Below are positions 57,701-64,000 of a DNA stretch of 64,000 nucleotides, piece after piece (the first letter of the stretch is position 1; each line of letters starts with the position of its first letter). A model generated the notes under the pieces. The model was given only the letters and a program-made list of their open reading frames with translations. It was not told the DNA's origin and did not search any database. The DNA is from Cyanobium sp. PCC 7001 (lineage in GTDB: Bacteria; Cyanobacteriota; Cyanobacteriia; PCC-6307; Cyanobiaceae): positions 672,416 through 736,415 of the forward strand of contig NZ_DS990556.1 of NCBI RefSeq assembly GCF_000155635.1, written 5' to 3'. The translations under genes were made by a program, and so were the position numbers.

Positions 57701-59071
57701 GTGATCGCTGCGGAACCGGTCCAGGCGCAGCCGCTGGTCCTGCCAGCGAAGCCGCCCGGTCCAGCTGCCCAGCACGGGATTGCCGGGCTGGCGCAGATCG
57801 GTTTCCACCAGCGGGGTGGGCCATGGCCCTTCGACCCGGAGCCGTCCGGTCACCGCGGCGCCGATCAGATCCAGAGGCGTGTCTGGCGGCAGGGGCAGGT
57901 CCGCGGGCTGCAGCCGCCAGTCGCCGCGCAGCTTCAGCTGCCGCCCCACCTCACCGCTGGCCTTCAGCCAGGAGCCGCGGCGGCGGATCTCCAGGGTGTC
58001 GACAGCCAGCTGCTGGCGGTTCCAGCGGGCCTGCAGACCCACCCGGCCCGACAGGTCCCCCCAACGCCAGTCGGTGGGAACCAGAGAGAGGCTCTCGCCA
58101 CGGCAGCGCAGCCGGGGATTCTGCACACCGACGGGCGGATTCGATCCGGGGGCCTGCCACTCCACCTGCCGCAGGCGCAGCTCACCCTGGCAGTCGGGCC
58201 GCCCATCCCGCCAGCCCAGACGGACGCGGCCATCGCCGCTGCCCTGGAGGGCTCCGGGAAGACCCAGCAGCCGCGCCGGCAGCTGCAGGGGAAAACCCTG
58301 GCTCAGCACCTCGGCCTGGAGCCGCTGCTGGCCCCAGTTGCCCTTCGCCACCAGACGCACCCTGCCATCGCCGGCCACCCCGCGCCCGTCCAGCGGCTGC
58401 AGGGAACCCCGCACCTGAATCGCCTCCTCGTGCACCTGAAGCTCGGCGCCGGCCTGCACCGCCAGGCGCAGCTGACGGGAGGCCTCGGGCGCCGGGCGGA
58501 TCGTCACCCGTGCCGGCTGCTGCATGCGCAGGCGCAGATCCAGCCTCGGCGGCGGGACGTCGGGATCTCCCGCGCCGAACACCCAGTACTGGCCCTGGGC
58601 GTTGCGGCGCAGGTCCACCTCCAGGCCCGCCAGGGTGAGCTGCAGCACCGGCAGCCGGCGCCGCAGGCTCGAGACCGGATCCAGGCTCACCGAGAGCCGG
58701 GAGGCCCGCAGGCTGGAACCGTCCGCCCTGCCGGGCAGCACCCGGGTGGGGCCGAGCCTCAGGCCCGCCCAGCCGAAGCCGCGGTAGTCGCCCAGCTGGA
58801 GGGGATGGCCGAGGGCCTTGCCGATCTGCTGCTCCAGGCGGGGCCGGACATGGCCATAGACCGACCGGGCCACATGGTCGGAGGAACCGATGGCAAGAGC
58901 CGTCACGCCCAGCCCGGCCAGAAGAGCGACGGGCAGGCCGCTGGGGCGCCGGGGGCCTCCCGGCCTCTGCCGTCGCCGGCGGGACGGGGCGGGGGGTTCC
59001 GGCGGAATCCGCTGGTCTGGCAACCCCTCCCCATGGCCTGGTCCGGGGGTGTGCTCAGGCAACTCCGCCAT
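54746..59071 (-). CDS. tamB: TamB/DUF490-type envelope protein
   Basis: 1441-residue protein. The N-terminus is Pro/Arg-rich with one membrane anchor (LPVALLAGLGVTALAIGSSD, about 48-67). A very long run of beta-rich AsmA/TamB-like repeats follows, for example LRVEGPWPTPLVETDLRQPG. The C-terminal DUF490 domain (about 1000-1441) holds NGRLDPTLEARGVVRLRRGRL (in parts) and LALIGGNSLAGLTGAGAG. TamB-like proteins form periplasmic bridges that move lipids, or help outer membrane proteins to insert. ATG at 59071. It is the first gene of the minus-strand run with the ROK kinase. Confidence 0.92.
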   Translation of the reverse strand: MAELPEHTPGPGHGEGLPDQRIPPEPPAPSRRRRQRPGGPRRPSGLPVALLAGLGVTALAIGSSDHVARSVYGHVRPRLEQQIGKALGHPLQLGDYRGFGWAGLRLGPTRVLPGRADGSSLRASRLSVSLDPVSSLRRRLPVLQLTLAGLEVDLRRNAQGQYWVFGAGDPDVPPPRLDLRLRMQQPARVTIRPAPEASRQLRLAVQAGAELQVHEEAIQVRGSLQPLDGRGVAGDGRVRLVAKGNWGQQRLQAEVLSQGFPLQLPARLLGLPGALQGSGDGRVRLGWRDGRPDCQGELRLRQVEWQAPGSNPPVGVQNPRLRCRGESLSLVPTDWRWGDLSGRVGLQARWNRQQLAVDTLEIRRRGSWLKASGEVGRQLKLRGDWRLQPADLPLPPDTPLDLIGAAVTGRLRVEGPWPTPLVETDLRQPGNPVLGSWTGRLRWQDQRLRLDRFRSDHLTASGSLPLRLQPGQEPRLGPLDLRLTLRDYPLPKLGALVGTSLEGVLQASGTIRGPLTGLTPDFDLRVSAPGAGPLRVSETWVGNWFGDPAGGGRLAMEASGTAETAALEASLDRRWVPRTVVLRRGSGELALRGTPRLYRWTADSFPLDGLLLTLGPRSQRQPLQGNLSGGGELELQPLAFRGEARLERPVLLGVWARSTTIEGSYTERRYRARLEVEPLSSGEIAIDWRGRWKGPFRATITGRNLRDPLVRQLLEAWPRWQGEGPITQGSAMDLGTLLIDTLGGSLDDQLAALDRARAALRGARQDPLSGLSTAERLERLAARFNLDATLEGPRLVDTRADLRVDGHLWLPGQDVDLALTGEPVRLQLRGPFRLGSGELSFSGLPLALLALLTPVPAGLRGNLGASGTYRLGGPEPELAIAMTLDGAAVGETSLALERGAVAVADDMLTLDLAVRAEGASSNIELAGTVPLNPATEGMELRLASRDDGLRFLTELAGPEVAWKQGAGDLQLLVRGSLNRPIANGFLRFRDTTMVLAGQTVEDLQATMLFDFEQLFLQEFTARVGQGGSVSGSGSLGLLKPAFTEAEEPSRLQIVLKDVPFALPRVKAEVAGTLVVSGSLAELDLSGALAVARGSINVQPAEVGSTGEDSVPKLALEGWRFERPLVLYGPGVESQASASLRDLLPRFSVVGFDNLRLTLGPDLTVGVPNLASFASEGLLTINGRLDPTLEARGVVRLRRGRLTLFTTTFSLDPDAPNVAVFTPSAGLIPYVDIALQTRVSDSLRVGALGASGSYAPSVAEIEAQGGANSLDQLNLVRVYLSVSGPADRLADTISLRSSPPLPEDRLLALIGGNSLAGLTGAGAGAALATVVGQSLLSPLLGTLSDAFNQRLSFALYPAYVNQSVGSGSERRSERVPPQLVLGAEIGLDITERFNASVLAAPNRSDVPPQLNLNFKASELINLQGSVDTEGVWQTQLQVFFRF

Positions 59072-59137
59072 GCCCCCGGGGCTGCCCTTGCGTTGGTCGG
59101 GCGCAATATAACGGCGTTGCCCAGCCCTCCCCAGCCC

Positions 59138-59617
59138 ATGCCCACCGACCCGATTCTCTTCAGCGCAGGGGAGTGGCTGGGCGCCGCCAGCGGGCTTCTG
59201 GCCATCGCCACGATCGCCGGCTTCCTGCTGCGCTGGGGGATCCGCTTCCGGCTGGTGGGCATCACCAGCTTCACGGCCCTGCTGGCGCTGTCGTGCCTGG
59301 CCTTCGCCGTGAGTTACCGGCCCCGGGTCAGCGTCGAAGGCGCCATGAGCGTGCCGGTGGTGTTCGACAACGGCGGCGATCTCGTGATCGCCGCAGCGGC
59401 GGCGGATTTCCCCGCCGGTGCCGAGGCGGCCACGGTGGAACAGGTGGCCCGCAACCTGCGGGGCAGCGGCCGCAACACCTCCGAGGGCCTGGTGACCGTG
59501 CGCCTGCGGCGGGTGGAGCCCCTGGGGCCCGGGCTGAGCGCCCCGAAGGTGCTGGCCGAGGCCCACCGTGACCTGCGCGACGGCAGTGTGGTGGTGACCC
59601 CCAGCGGACAACCCTGA
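59138..59617 (+). CDS. ycf51: Ycf51 family protein
   Basis: 159 residues with two membrane segments (LGAASGLLAIATIAGFLLRW and LVGITSFTALLALSCLAFAV) and a soluble domain behind VSYRPRVSVEGAMSVPVVFDNG. The order and the SVEGAMSVPVV stretch fit Ycf51, known from cyanobacteria and red-algal plastids. Its function is unknown. ATG at 59138, with 66 bases to the divergent tamB gene. Confidence 0.85.
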   Translation: MPTDPILFSAGEWLGAASGLLAIATIAGFLLRWGIRFRLVGITSFTALLALSCLAFAVSYRPRVSVEGAMSVPVVFDNGGDLVIAAAAADFPAGAEAATVEQVARNLRGSGRNTSEGLVTVRLRRVEPLGPGLSAPKVLAEAHRDLRDGSVVVTPSGQP

Positions 59618-59629
59618 GCCGGAACGACC

Positions 59630-60034
59630 CTGAACGCCAATACCCGCTCCGGGGACAGCCCTACCTGGACCCTTCCCCCCCACTTCTCACGGGAACGCCG
59701 GCAGCTGGAGGCCGCCGGCATTGCCAGCTGGCCTTCCCTGGCCGCGATGGACGATGCCACGCTGCGGCAGCTCGGGCGCTCCGGGGGAGCCAGCGAAGCC
59801 CGGATGGTGCGGCTGCGGGGCCAGGCCCGGCTGATCGTGGAGGTGGGGCTTGAACCCGCCGACGCCGCCCTGCTGCTCCACGCCGGGGTGCCGGACCGGC
59901 GGGCCCTGGCCGAGGCCGACCCGCAGCGGCTGCTGGTGCAGATGGGACGGCTGCAGCGCCGCCTCACCGGCATGGCGGCGCCCCTGATCAGCCTGGGCAC
60001 GCTCCAGGGCTGGATCCGGCGGGCCCGCGGCTAG
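59630..60034 (+). CDS. DUF4332 family helix-hairpin-helix protein
   Basis: 134 residues if started at CTG 59630. The family resemblance begins well before the first ATG (59747): LPPHFSRERRQLEAAGIASW, then LRGQARLIVEVGLEPADAAL and LLHAGVPDRRALAEADPQRL, typical of DUF4332 with two helix-hairpin-helix-like units. Between the ycf51 stop (59617) and 59747 the frame has no ATG, GTG or TTG; the only plausible starts are CTG 59630 or a rare ATT. It may bind DNA or nucleotides, but no function is proven for the family. Confidence 0.78.
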   Translation: MNANTRSGDSPTWTLPPHFSRERRQLEAAGIASWPSLAAMDDATLRQLGRSGGASEARMVRLRGQARLIVEVGLEPADAALLLHAGVPDRRALAEADPQRLLVQMGRLQRRLTGMAAPLISLGTLQGWIRRARG

Positions 60035-60116
60035 GGGCCGCCGGGACAGAAACTGACCCTCACAACCGGAACAATCCGCGCCCCACTCCTAGATCGGAGT
60101 CAGATGAGGGCAGACG

Positions 60117-60506
60117 ATGGTCTCCTGCCACCACCACCGGACCCGCAACCGCCCCCGGCAGCTGAGCGTTCCGTCGCCCGGCGCCCGGCACAGGCCGAGG
60201 CGCCCCGGCCTGCACCGCTTCCCCGTGGCGGCGGCGCTGCTGGCCCTGGTTTCCGTTGGCATCGCCCCCCTGGCCTTCACCGCGCCGCCGGCCTGGAGCC
60301 AGTCCCAGATACTCGACAGCGTCAAGCGCAACCCCGGCAAGGCCAAGCAGATCTGCGCTCAGCTGCGGCAGATGAATGCCGAGGGCGTGTCCTACACGAG
60401 CCGCAAGGCCACCCGTCAGATCGCCCAGCAGGAAGGACTCACCCCGGGCGATGCCGAGGTGCTCACCACCTACGTGGTGGGGTTGCACTGTCCCGACGTG
60501 CGCTGA
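60117..60506 (+). CDS. Small secreted protein of unknown function
   Basis: 129 residues. A long basic N-terminus (about 1-35) precedes a hydrophobic signal segment (FPVAAALLALVSVGIAPLAF) that ends in PAWSQ. The mature part of about 65 residues is helical (ILDSVKRNPGKAKQICAQLR, then QIAQQEGLTPGDAEVLTTYV) with two cysteines that could pair. The basic leader may mean a later true start, but no better one is visible. Its stop abuts the next start (TGAATG). Confidence 0.65.
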   Translation: MVSCHHHRTRNRPRQLSVPSPGARHRPRRPGLHRFPVAAALLALVSVGIAPLAFTAPPAWSQSQILDSVKRNPGKAKQICAQLRQMNAEGVSYTSRKATRQIAQQEGLTPGDAEVLTTYVVGLHCPDVR

Positions 60507-62165
60507 ATGGGGCCAGGGCCGCTCCCGGGTGGACCGCCCCCCCACCACGACGCCTGGCTCACCTGCCGCGACGGCGTGAGGCTCGTGAGCCGCATCTGGA
60601 GCCCGCCGGGCCAGGGGCCCTGGCCGGTGCTGCTGATGCGGCAGCCCTACGGCCGGGCCATCGCCTCCACCGTCACCTACGCCCACCCCAGCTGGTACGC
60701 CGCCCACGAGTTCCTCGTGGTGATGCAGGACGTGCGAGGGCGCGGCGACTCCGAAGGGGAGTTCGGCGGCTTCGCCCAGGAAGCCCGCGACGGAACCGAC
60801 ACCCTGCAGTGGGTCAGGACGCTGCCCCGCAGCAATGGTCGGGTGGGCTGCTACGGCTTCTCCTACCAGGGGCTCACCCAGCTGCTGCTGGAGCCTGACG
60901 GCCCCCTGCCGGACTGCCTGGCACCGGCGATGGCCGGCCTGGATGAGCGGCTGCACTGGGCCAGCAGCGGCGGTGCCCACTGGTGGGCCCTGGGGCTGGC
61001 CTGGGGCCTGCAGCTGGCGGCCGAGGGCTGCCGGCGGCGGGGCGATGCGGCCGGATGGAGCGAGATCCGCCGCAGCCTGGCCAGCCAGTCCTTTCTGGAG
61101 AACGGCATGGAGCTCCTCGGCCGCTTCGATGCCGCAGGGATGGCCCGGGCCTGGCTGGGGCGGGATGCCGCCGACAGGGCCGACTGGCGGCGGCATCCGG
61201 TGCCCGAGGCGCTCTGGCGCCGGCCGATGCTGCTGATCGGCGGCTGGCACGATCCCCACCTCGAGGGGGTGCTCGATCTCTGGCAGCGGGCGCGGCGCCA
61301 TGGCGGCCATCCCCTGCTGCGAATCGGGGCCTGGAGCCACCTCGACTGGCACGGAGGTATCGACACCCTCCTGCTGGCCTTCTTCCGGCGCCATCTGCAG
61401 GGGCAGGGCGACGCGGCCGGGCTCCGCGACGATCCGGCCGTGGCCATTGCGCTGCAGGACGGCCGCAGCGGGGCCTGGCGGGCCGCCGGGGAGGCGGCTC
61501 AGGCCCTGGCCACTTCTCCTCGCGCCGCTCCCGAGCCGCCATGGCGGCTCGGGGTGAGCCCTGGGGGCTGTGCGACCAGCTGCGGCGGACGCCTGGCCGC
61601 CTCGGTGGAGGGGATGGCGCAGCCCTGGGTGGCCCTGGTGCATGACCCCTGGCGGCCGGTGCCGGGCCGTGGCGGCCATCTCGGCCTGGATGCGGGGCTG
61701 TGTGACCGGGCCGATCTGGATCAACGCCGGGATGTGGCCTGCTTCACCGCTGAGCCGCTGCAGCAGGCCTGCCTGGTGGAGGGGCGGCCGAGGCTCGATC
61801 TGGTGCTGCGAGCCGACCAGCCCGGTTTCGATCTGTGCGTGGCGCTCTCGGCCGTGGCGGCGAATGGAACGGAGGTGCGCCAGCTCTGCACCGGCGTGCT
61901 GCGCTGCCGCGGGGAGCGCTGCCTGGAACCCGCTGAGCACCGGATCCGACTCCAGCCCCTGAGCGTGAGGCTCGAGCCGGGCGAGCGGCTGCGCCTCTCC
62001 CTGGCCGGAGCGGCCTGGCCCCAGGTGGCGGTGAATCCCGGGAACGGGGAGCTGCCCCCGGGCCCGGTCACCGCAGGGCACCGGATCATCACCGTGTGGA
62101 TGTCCACCGCCTCGGCCCAACTGCACCTCGAACCCTTCCCCTGGGTGGAAGCTGGGGCAAACTGA
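60507..62165 (+). CDS. CocE/NonD family hydrolase (S15 peptidase-like)
   Basis: 552-residue alpha/beta hydrolase. The nucleophile Ser is in VGCYGFSYQGLTQ, the acid in IGGWHDPHLEGVLDLW and the His in GAWSHLDWHG. VVMQDVRGRGDSEGEF is the family oxyanion region. The C-terminal third is the beta-sandwich of X-Pro dipeptidyl acyltransferases (RLDLVLRADQPGFDL). No signal peptide is present. Members act on acyl esters, amides or dipeptides, and the substrate is not predictable. It follows the small secreted gene directly. Confidence 0.88.
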   Translation: MGPGPLPGGPPPHHDAWLTCRDGVRLVSRIWSPPGQGPWPVLLMRQPYGRAIASTVTYAHPSWYAAHEFLVVMQDVRGRGDSEGEFGGFAQEARDGTDTLQWVRTLPRSNGRVGCYGFSYQGLTQLLLEPDGPLPDCLAPAMAGLDERLHWASSGGAHWWALGLAWGLQLAAEGCRRRGDAAGWSEIRRSLASQSFLENGMELLGRFDAAGMARAWLGRDAADRADWRRHPVPEALWRRPMLLIGGWHDPHLEGVLDLWQRARRHGGHPLLRIGAWSHLDWHGGIDTLLLAFFRRHLQGQGDAAGLRDDPAVAIALQDGRSGAWRAAGEAAQALATSPRAAPEPPWRLGVSPGGCATSCGGRLAASVEGMAQPWVALVHDPWRPVPGRGGHLGLDAGLCDRADLDQRRDVACFTAEPLQQACLVEGRPRLDLVLRADQPGFDLCVALSAVAANGTEVRQLCTGVLRCRGERCLEPAEHRIRLQPLSVRLEPGERLRLSLAGAAWPQVAVNPGNGELPPGPVTAGHRIITVWMSTASAQLHLEPFPWVEAGAN

Positions 62166-62188
62166 GCCCACCGATCCCCCTGCAGCTG

Positions 62189-63097
62189 ATGCGGTCCTCC
62201 CTGCGGCCAGGCCAACCGGGCTGGCTCTCCATCTGCCGCGCCGCCATTCACCGCACCGCCGTCCACCGCACCGCCATTCGTCGCACCGCCATTCGCCGCA
62301 CCGGCAGCCAGGTGCTGGCCCTGGCCCTGGTGCTGGGCGCCCCGGCCGGTGGGCTGATCGGCAGGGCCGTGCAGGCCGCACCGGCCACCGCCAGCCCCGG
62401 TGTTACGGGCACGTCGGCGCTGAAGCCTGCAGCGGCCGCGGCCGGTCCCCTCAGCGTGGACGAGGCCCGGGCGGCGGCCGAGCGCATCCTCAAGGCCGTG
62501 CAGACCAAGGATCCCAACCTGCGCTTCGCCCAGTTCTCCCCGGAACTGCAGGCCATCAGCAGCCCGGCGATGGTGGCCGACACCATGCGCACCCAGCCGG
62601 ACCTGCTCGGCTGGACGTTGCTCAGCGTGCGGGGCGGTCTGTCCTCCACCACGGTGGAAGCGAGCCTGAGAACCAGCGACGGCGTGCGGGACCTGTTCAT
62701 GGTGCTGGATCCCCAGGGCCGCCTCACCGGTTACCACTTCGATCTCACCGACGCCCAGTCGAGCCGCGTGGCGGCGGATTTCGTGCGCGAGCTGAGCCGG
62801 GGCCACTTCATCAGCGCCCGCAGCTATCTGGCCCTGCCCCTGCAGGAGGAACTCACGCCGGCCACACTCCAGGCCAAGTGGCAGCAGCTGCAGCGGAGCA
62901 CCGGCAATTTCGTGAAGGTGGTGCGGGTGATCGAGGCCAGCCGCAGCGAGGACAGCCAGCTGGTGCTCGTGAACACCGAGTTCAACCGGGTGACCGACAA
63001 CCTGTTCGTGATCCTGAACACCAACAACGAGATCACCGGGGTCGATTTTCCCAAGGACCCCAATCCCCCCCAGCCGGCCTCTGCACCGGCCCGCTGA
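62189..63097 (+). CDS. Secreted protein with DUF3887-like domain and N-terminal repeat
   Basis: 302 residues from ATG at 62189. The N-terminal ~35 residues hold a four-fold pentapeptide repeat (AIHRT, AVHRT, AIRRT, AIRRT). A signal segment (VLALALVLGAPAGGLIGRAV) follows, so the protein should be exported. Two similar halves of about 100 residues come next (KAVQTKDPNLRFAQFSPELQ and ELSRGHFISARSYLALPLQE), which suggests a duplicated DUF3887-like module. The function is unknown. The long basic n-region is unusual for a signal peptide. Confidence 0.7.
   Translation: MRSSLRPGQPGWLSICRAAIHRTAVHRTAIRRTAIRRTGSQVLALALVLGAPAGGLIGRAVQAAPATASPGVTGTSALKPAAAAAGPLSVDEARAAAERILKAVQTKDPNLRFAQFSPELQAISSPAMVADTMRTQPDLLGWTLLSVRGGLSSTTVEASLRTSDGVRDLFMVLDPQGRLTGYHFDLTDAQSSRVAADFVRELSRGHFISARSYLALPLQEELTPATLQAKWQQLQRSTGNFVKVVRVIEASRSEDSQLVLVNTEFNRVTDNLFVILNTNNEITGVDFPKDPNPPQPASAPAR
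62243..62302 (+). repeat. Four 15-base tandem repeats inside a signal peptide region
   Basis: Four consecutive units of the form GCC-ATT-CGC-CGC-ACC start at 62243, 62258, 62273 and 62288. They differ at three positions (GTC for ATT in unit 2; CAC for CGC in units 1 and 2; CGT in unit 3). Each unit codes five residues, so changes in copy number keep the frame. Confidence 0.85.
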
Positions 63098-63166
63098 CAC
63101 GGGCGGATTGCCGGCCAACCCGCCTGGACGGGCCGCCTAAGCTCGCGGCGCGTTCGCTGCGTCTCG

Positions 63167-64000
63167 ATGCCGGTCCCCTCGCTGGAGTGGTTGGTGGAGG
63201 ATGGTTCGCGCCTGGCGGAGTGCCGCCACGACCATCCCTTCGCCGTGCTCGGCCCCCAGCCGATCGAGTCCGGCCGCTGGCTGGTGCGGGTGTGGATGCC
63301 GGAAGCCGACGAGGTGCTGCTGCTGCGGGGTCAGCAGGTGCTGCCCACCACCACGCCCAACCATCCCTGGGTGTTCGAGGCGGAGCTGGACCACGACCCC
63401 GGCTGCGACTACCGGGTGCGGGTGCAGCGGGGCGGCATCACCCATGAGACCCACGATCCCTGGTCCTTCCGCGAGGAGTGGATGGGCGAACTCGATCGCC
63501 ATCTGTTCGCCGAGGGCAACCACCACCACATCTGGCGCCGCATGGGCGCCCACCTGGTGGAACGCAACGGGGTGGCCGGGGTGATGTTCTGCCTGTGGGC
63601 GCCCAACGCCCGCAGCGTGGCGGTGCTCGGACCGTTCAACAGCTGGGATGGCCGTCACCATCCGATGCAGTCGCGGCTGGGCGGCATCTGGGAACTGTTC
63701 ATCCCGGGGCTGGGGGCCGGCGAGATCTACAAGTACGAGATCCGCAACCAGGCGGGGCACTGTTACCAGAAGGCCGACCCCTACGGCTTCCGCCACGAGG
63801 TGCGCCCCGCCAACGCCTCGATCGTGCACCCCCTCGGGGGCTTCGCCTGGAGCGATGCCGCCTGGATGGAGGAGCGGGACAGCCGCAACCCGCTCGACCA
63901 GCCGGTGGCGGTGTACGAGATGCACCTGGGCAGCTGGATGCACGCCAGTGCCGACCAGCCCTACATCGAGGCCGATGGCAGCGCCAGGCCCCCGATCCAG
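63167..64000 (+). CDS. glgB: 1,4-alpha-glucan branching enzyme, N-terminal part
   Basis: First 278 codons of a GH13 branching enzyme that makes alpha-1,6 branches in glycogen; the gene runs off the right edge. Visible are the N1 domain ([20 protein letters not shown]) and the CBM48 domain ([20 protein letters not shown] with WDGRHHPM), followed by the entry to the catalytic domain ([11 protein letters not shown]). ATG at 63167. The start follows the DUF3887-like gene after about 70 bases that hold a weak hairpin. Confidence 0.96.
   Translation, partial: MPVPSLEWLVEDGSRLAECRHDHPFAVLGPQPIESGRWLVRVWMPEADEVLLLRGQQVLPTTTPNHPWVFEAELDHDPGCDYRVRVQRGGITHETHDPWSFREEWMGELDRHLFAEGNHHHIWRRMGAHLVERNGVAGVMFCLWAPNARSVAVLGPFNSWDGRHHPMQSRLGGIWELFIPGLGAGEIYKYEIRNQAGHCYQKADPYGFRHEVRPANASIVHPLGGFAWSDAAWMEERDSRNPLDQPVAVYEMHLGSWMHASADQPYIEADGSARPPIQ

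Noticed and set aside
56651-59137. A long plus-strand ORF opposite tamB that runs into ycf51
   Set aside because: Only the last 159 codons (ycf51) look like protein; the rest is a shadow of tamB.

Overview
This window is about 64 kb of very GC-rich, densely packed bacterial chromosome. It comes from a cyanobacterium, most likely a unicellular picocyanobacterium of the Cyanobium / Synechococcus type. The evidence is direct: a psbA gene for the photosystem II D1 protein, an ndhD gene, phylloquinone genes (menD, menB), a solanesyl-type prenyl synthase for plastoquinone, glycogen genes (glgA, and glgB cut by the right edge), ycf51, a threonyl-tRNA synthetase without a TGS domain, and many families found mainly in cyanobacteria (DUF1350, DUF760, DUF2605, DUF4332, DUF4336). 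I see no transposase, integrase, prophage module or CRISPR array. Names rest on motifs and family resemblance read by eye; no database search was run.

Layout. 1-2.5 kb: a cut CPA1-type antiporter, three small proteins and tRNA-Pro(GGG). 2.6-8.7 kb: an exonuclease, a peroxiredoxin, DUF1350 and DUF502 proteins, acetyl-CoA synthetase and a HAD phosphatase. 8.7-13.3 kb (minus): solanesyl diphosphate synthase, murI, an N-acetylmuramoyl-L-alanine amidase, a nitrilase-family amidohydrolase and a ComB-like phosphatase. 13.5-19.2 kb (plus): a UbiD-like decarboxylase, an Rrf2-like regulator, aroA, an MnmC-like methyltransferase and glmU. 19.2-26.1 kb (minus): a tight run menD-menB-L,D-transpeptidase-glgA-unknown-murF. 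26.2-27.2 kb (plus): signal peptidase I and a DUF760 protein. 27.2-31.0 kb (minus): a four-gene manganese operon (mntC-mntA-mntB-DUF4336), directly downstream of psbA (31.2-32.3 kb) and separated from it by a strong terminator. 32.5-37.1 kb: a DUF697-type pseudo-GTPase, an aberrant cation-diffusion-facilitator protein, two small proteins and trpS.

From 37.06 to 37.53 kb lies the only long non-coding stretch. It carries a chain of hairpins and leads into an exported homologue of the phage lambda endolysin. Then come two small minus-strand genes and a long plus-strand run (39.1-49.6 kb): thrS, glk, thrB, ndhD, an M3 peptidase, a sugar-kinase-like protein, a DOMON-like protein and a glycosyltransferase-like protein. 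Facing it is a minus-strand run (59.1-49.5 kb): tamB, a ROK kinase, proA, folB, a polysaccharide pyruvyl transferase and a membrane glycosyltransferase. The right end has ycf51, a DUF4332 protein, a small secreted protein, an S15/CocE hydrolase, a secreted protein with a short tandem repeat, and the start of glgB.

Most of the window is housekeeping: cell-wall precursor synthesis and turnover, amino acids, carbon storage, quinones, photosystem II and its manganese supply, and envelope glycans. I found no convincing new multi-gene system. The observations most worth checking are the structured non-coding region after trpS, the coupling of a DUF4336 gene to the manganese transporter next to psbA, two membrane proteins that have lost the hallmark residues of their families, and two genes whose reading frames fit only a CTG start.
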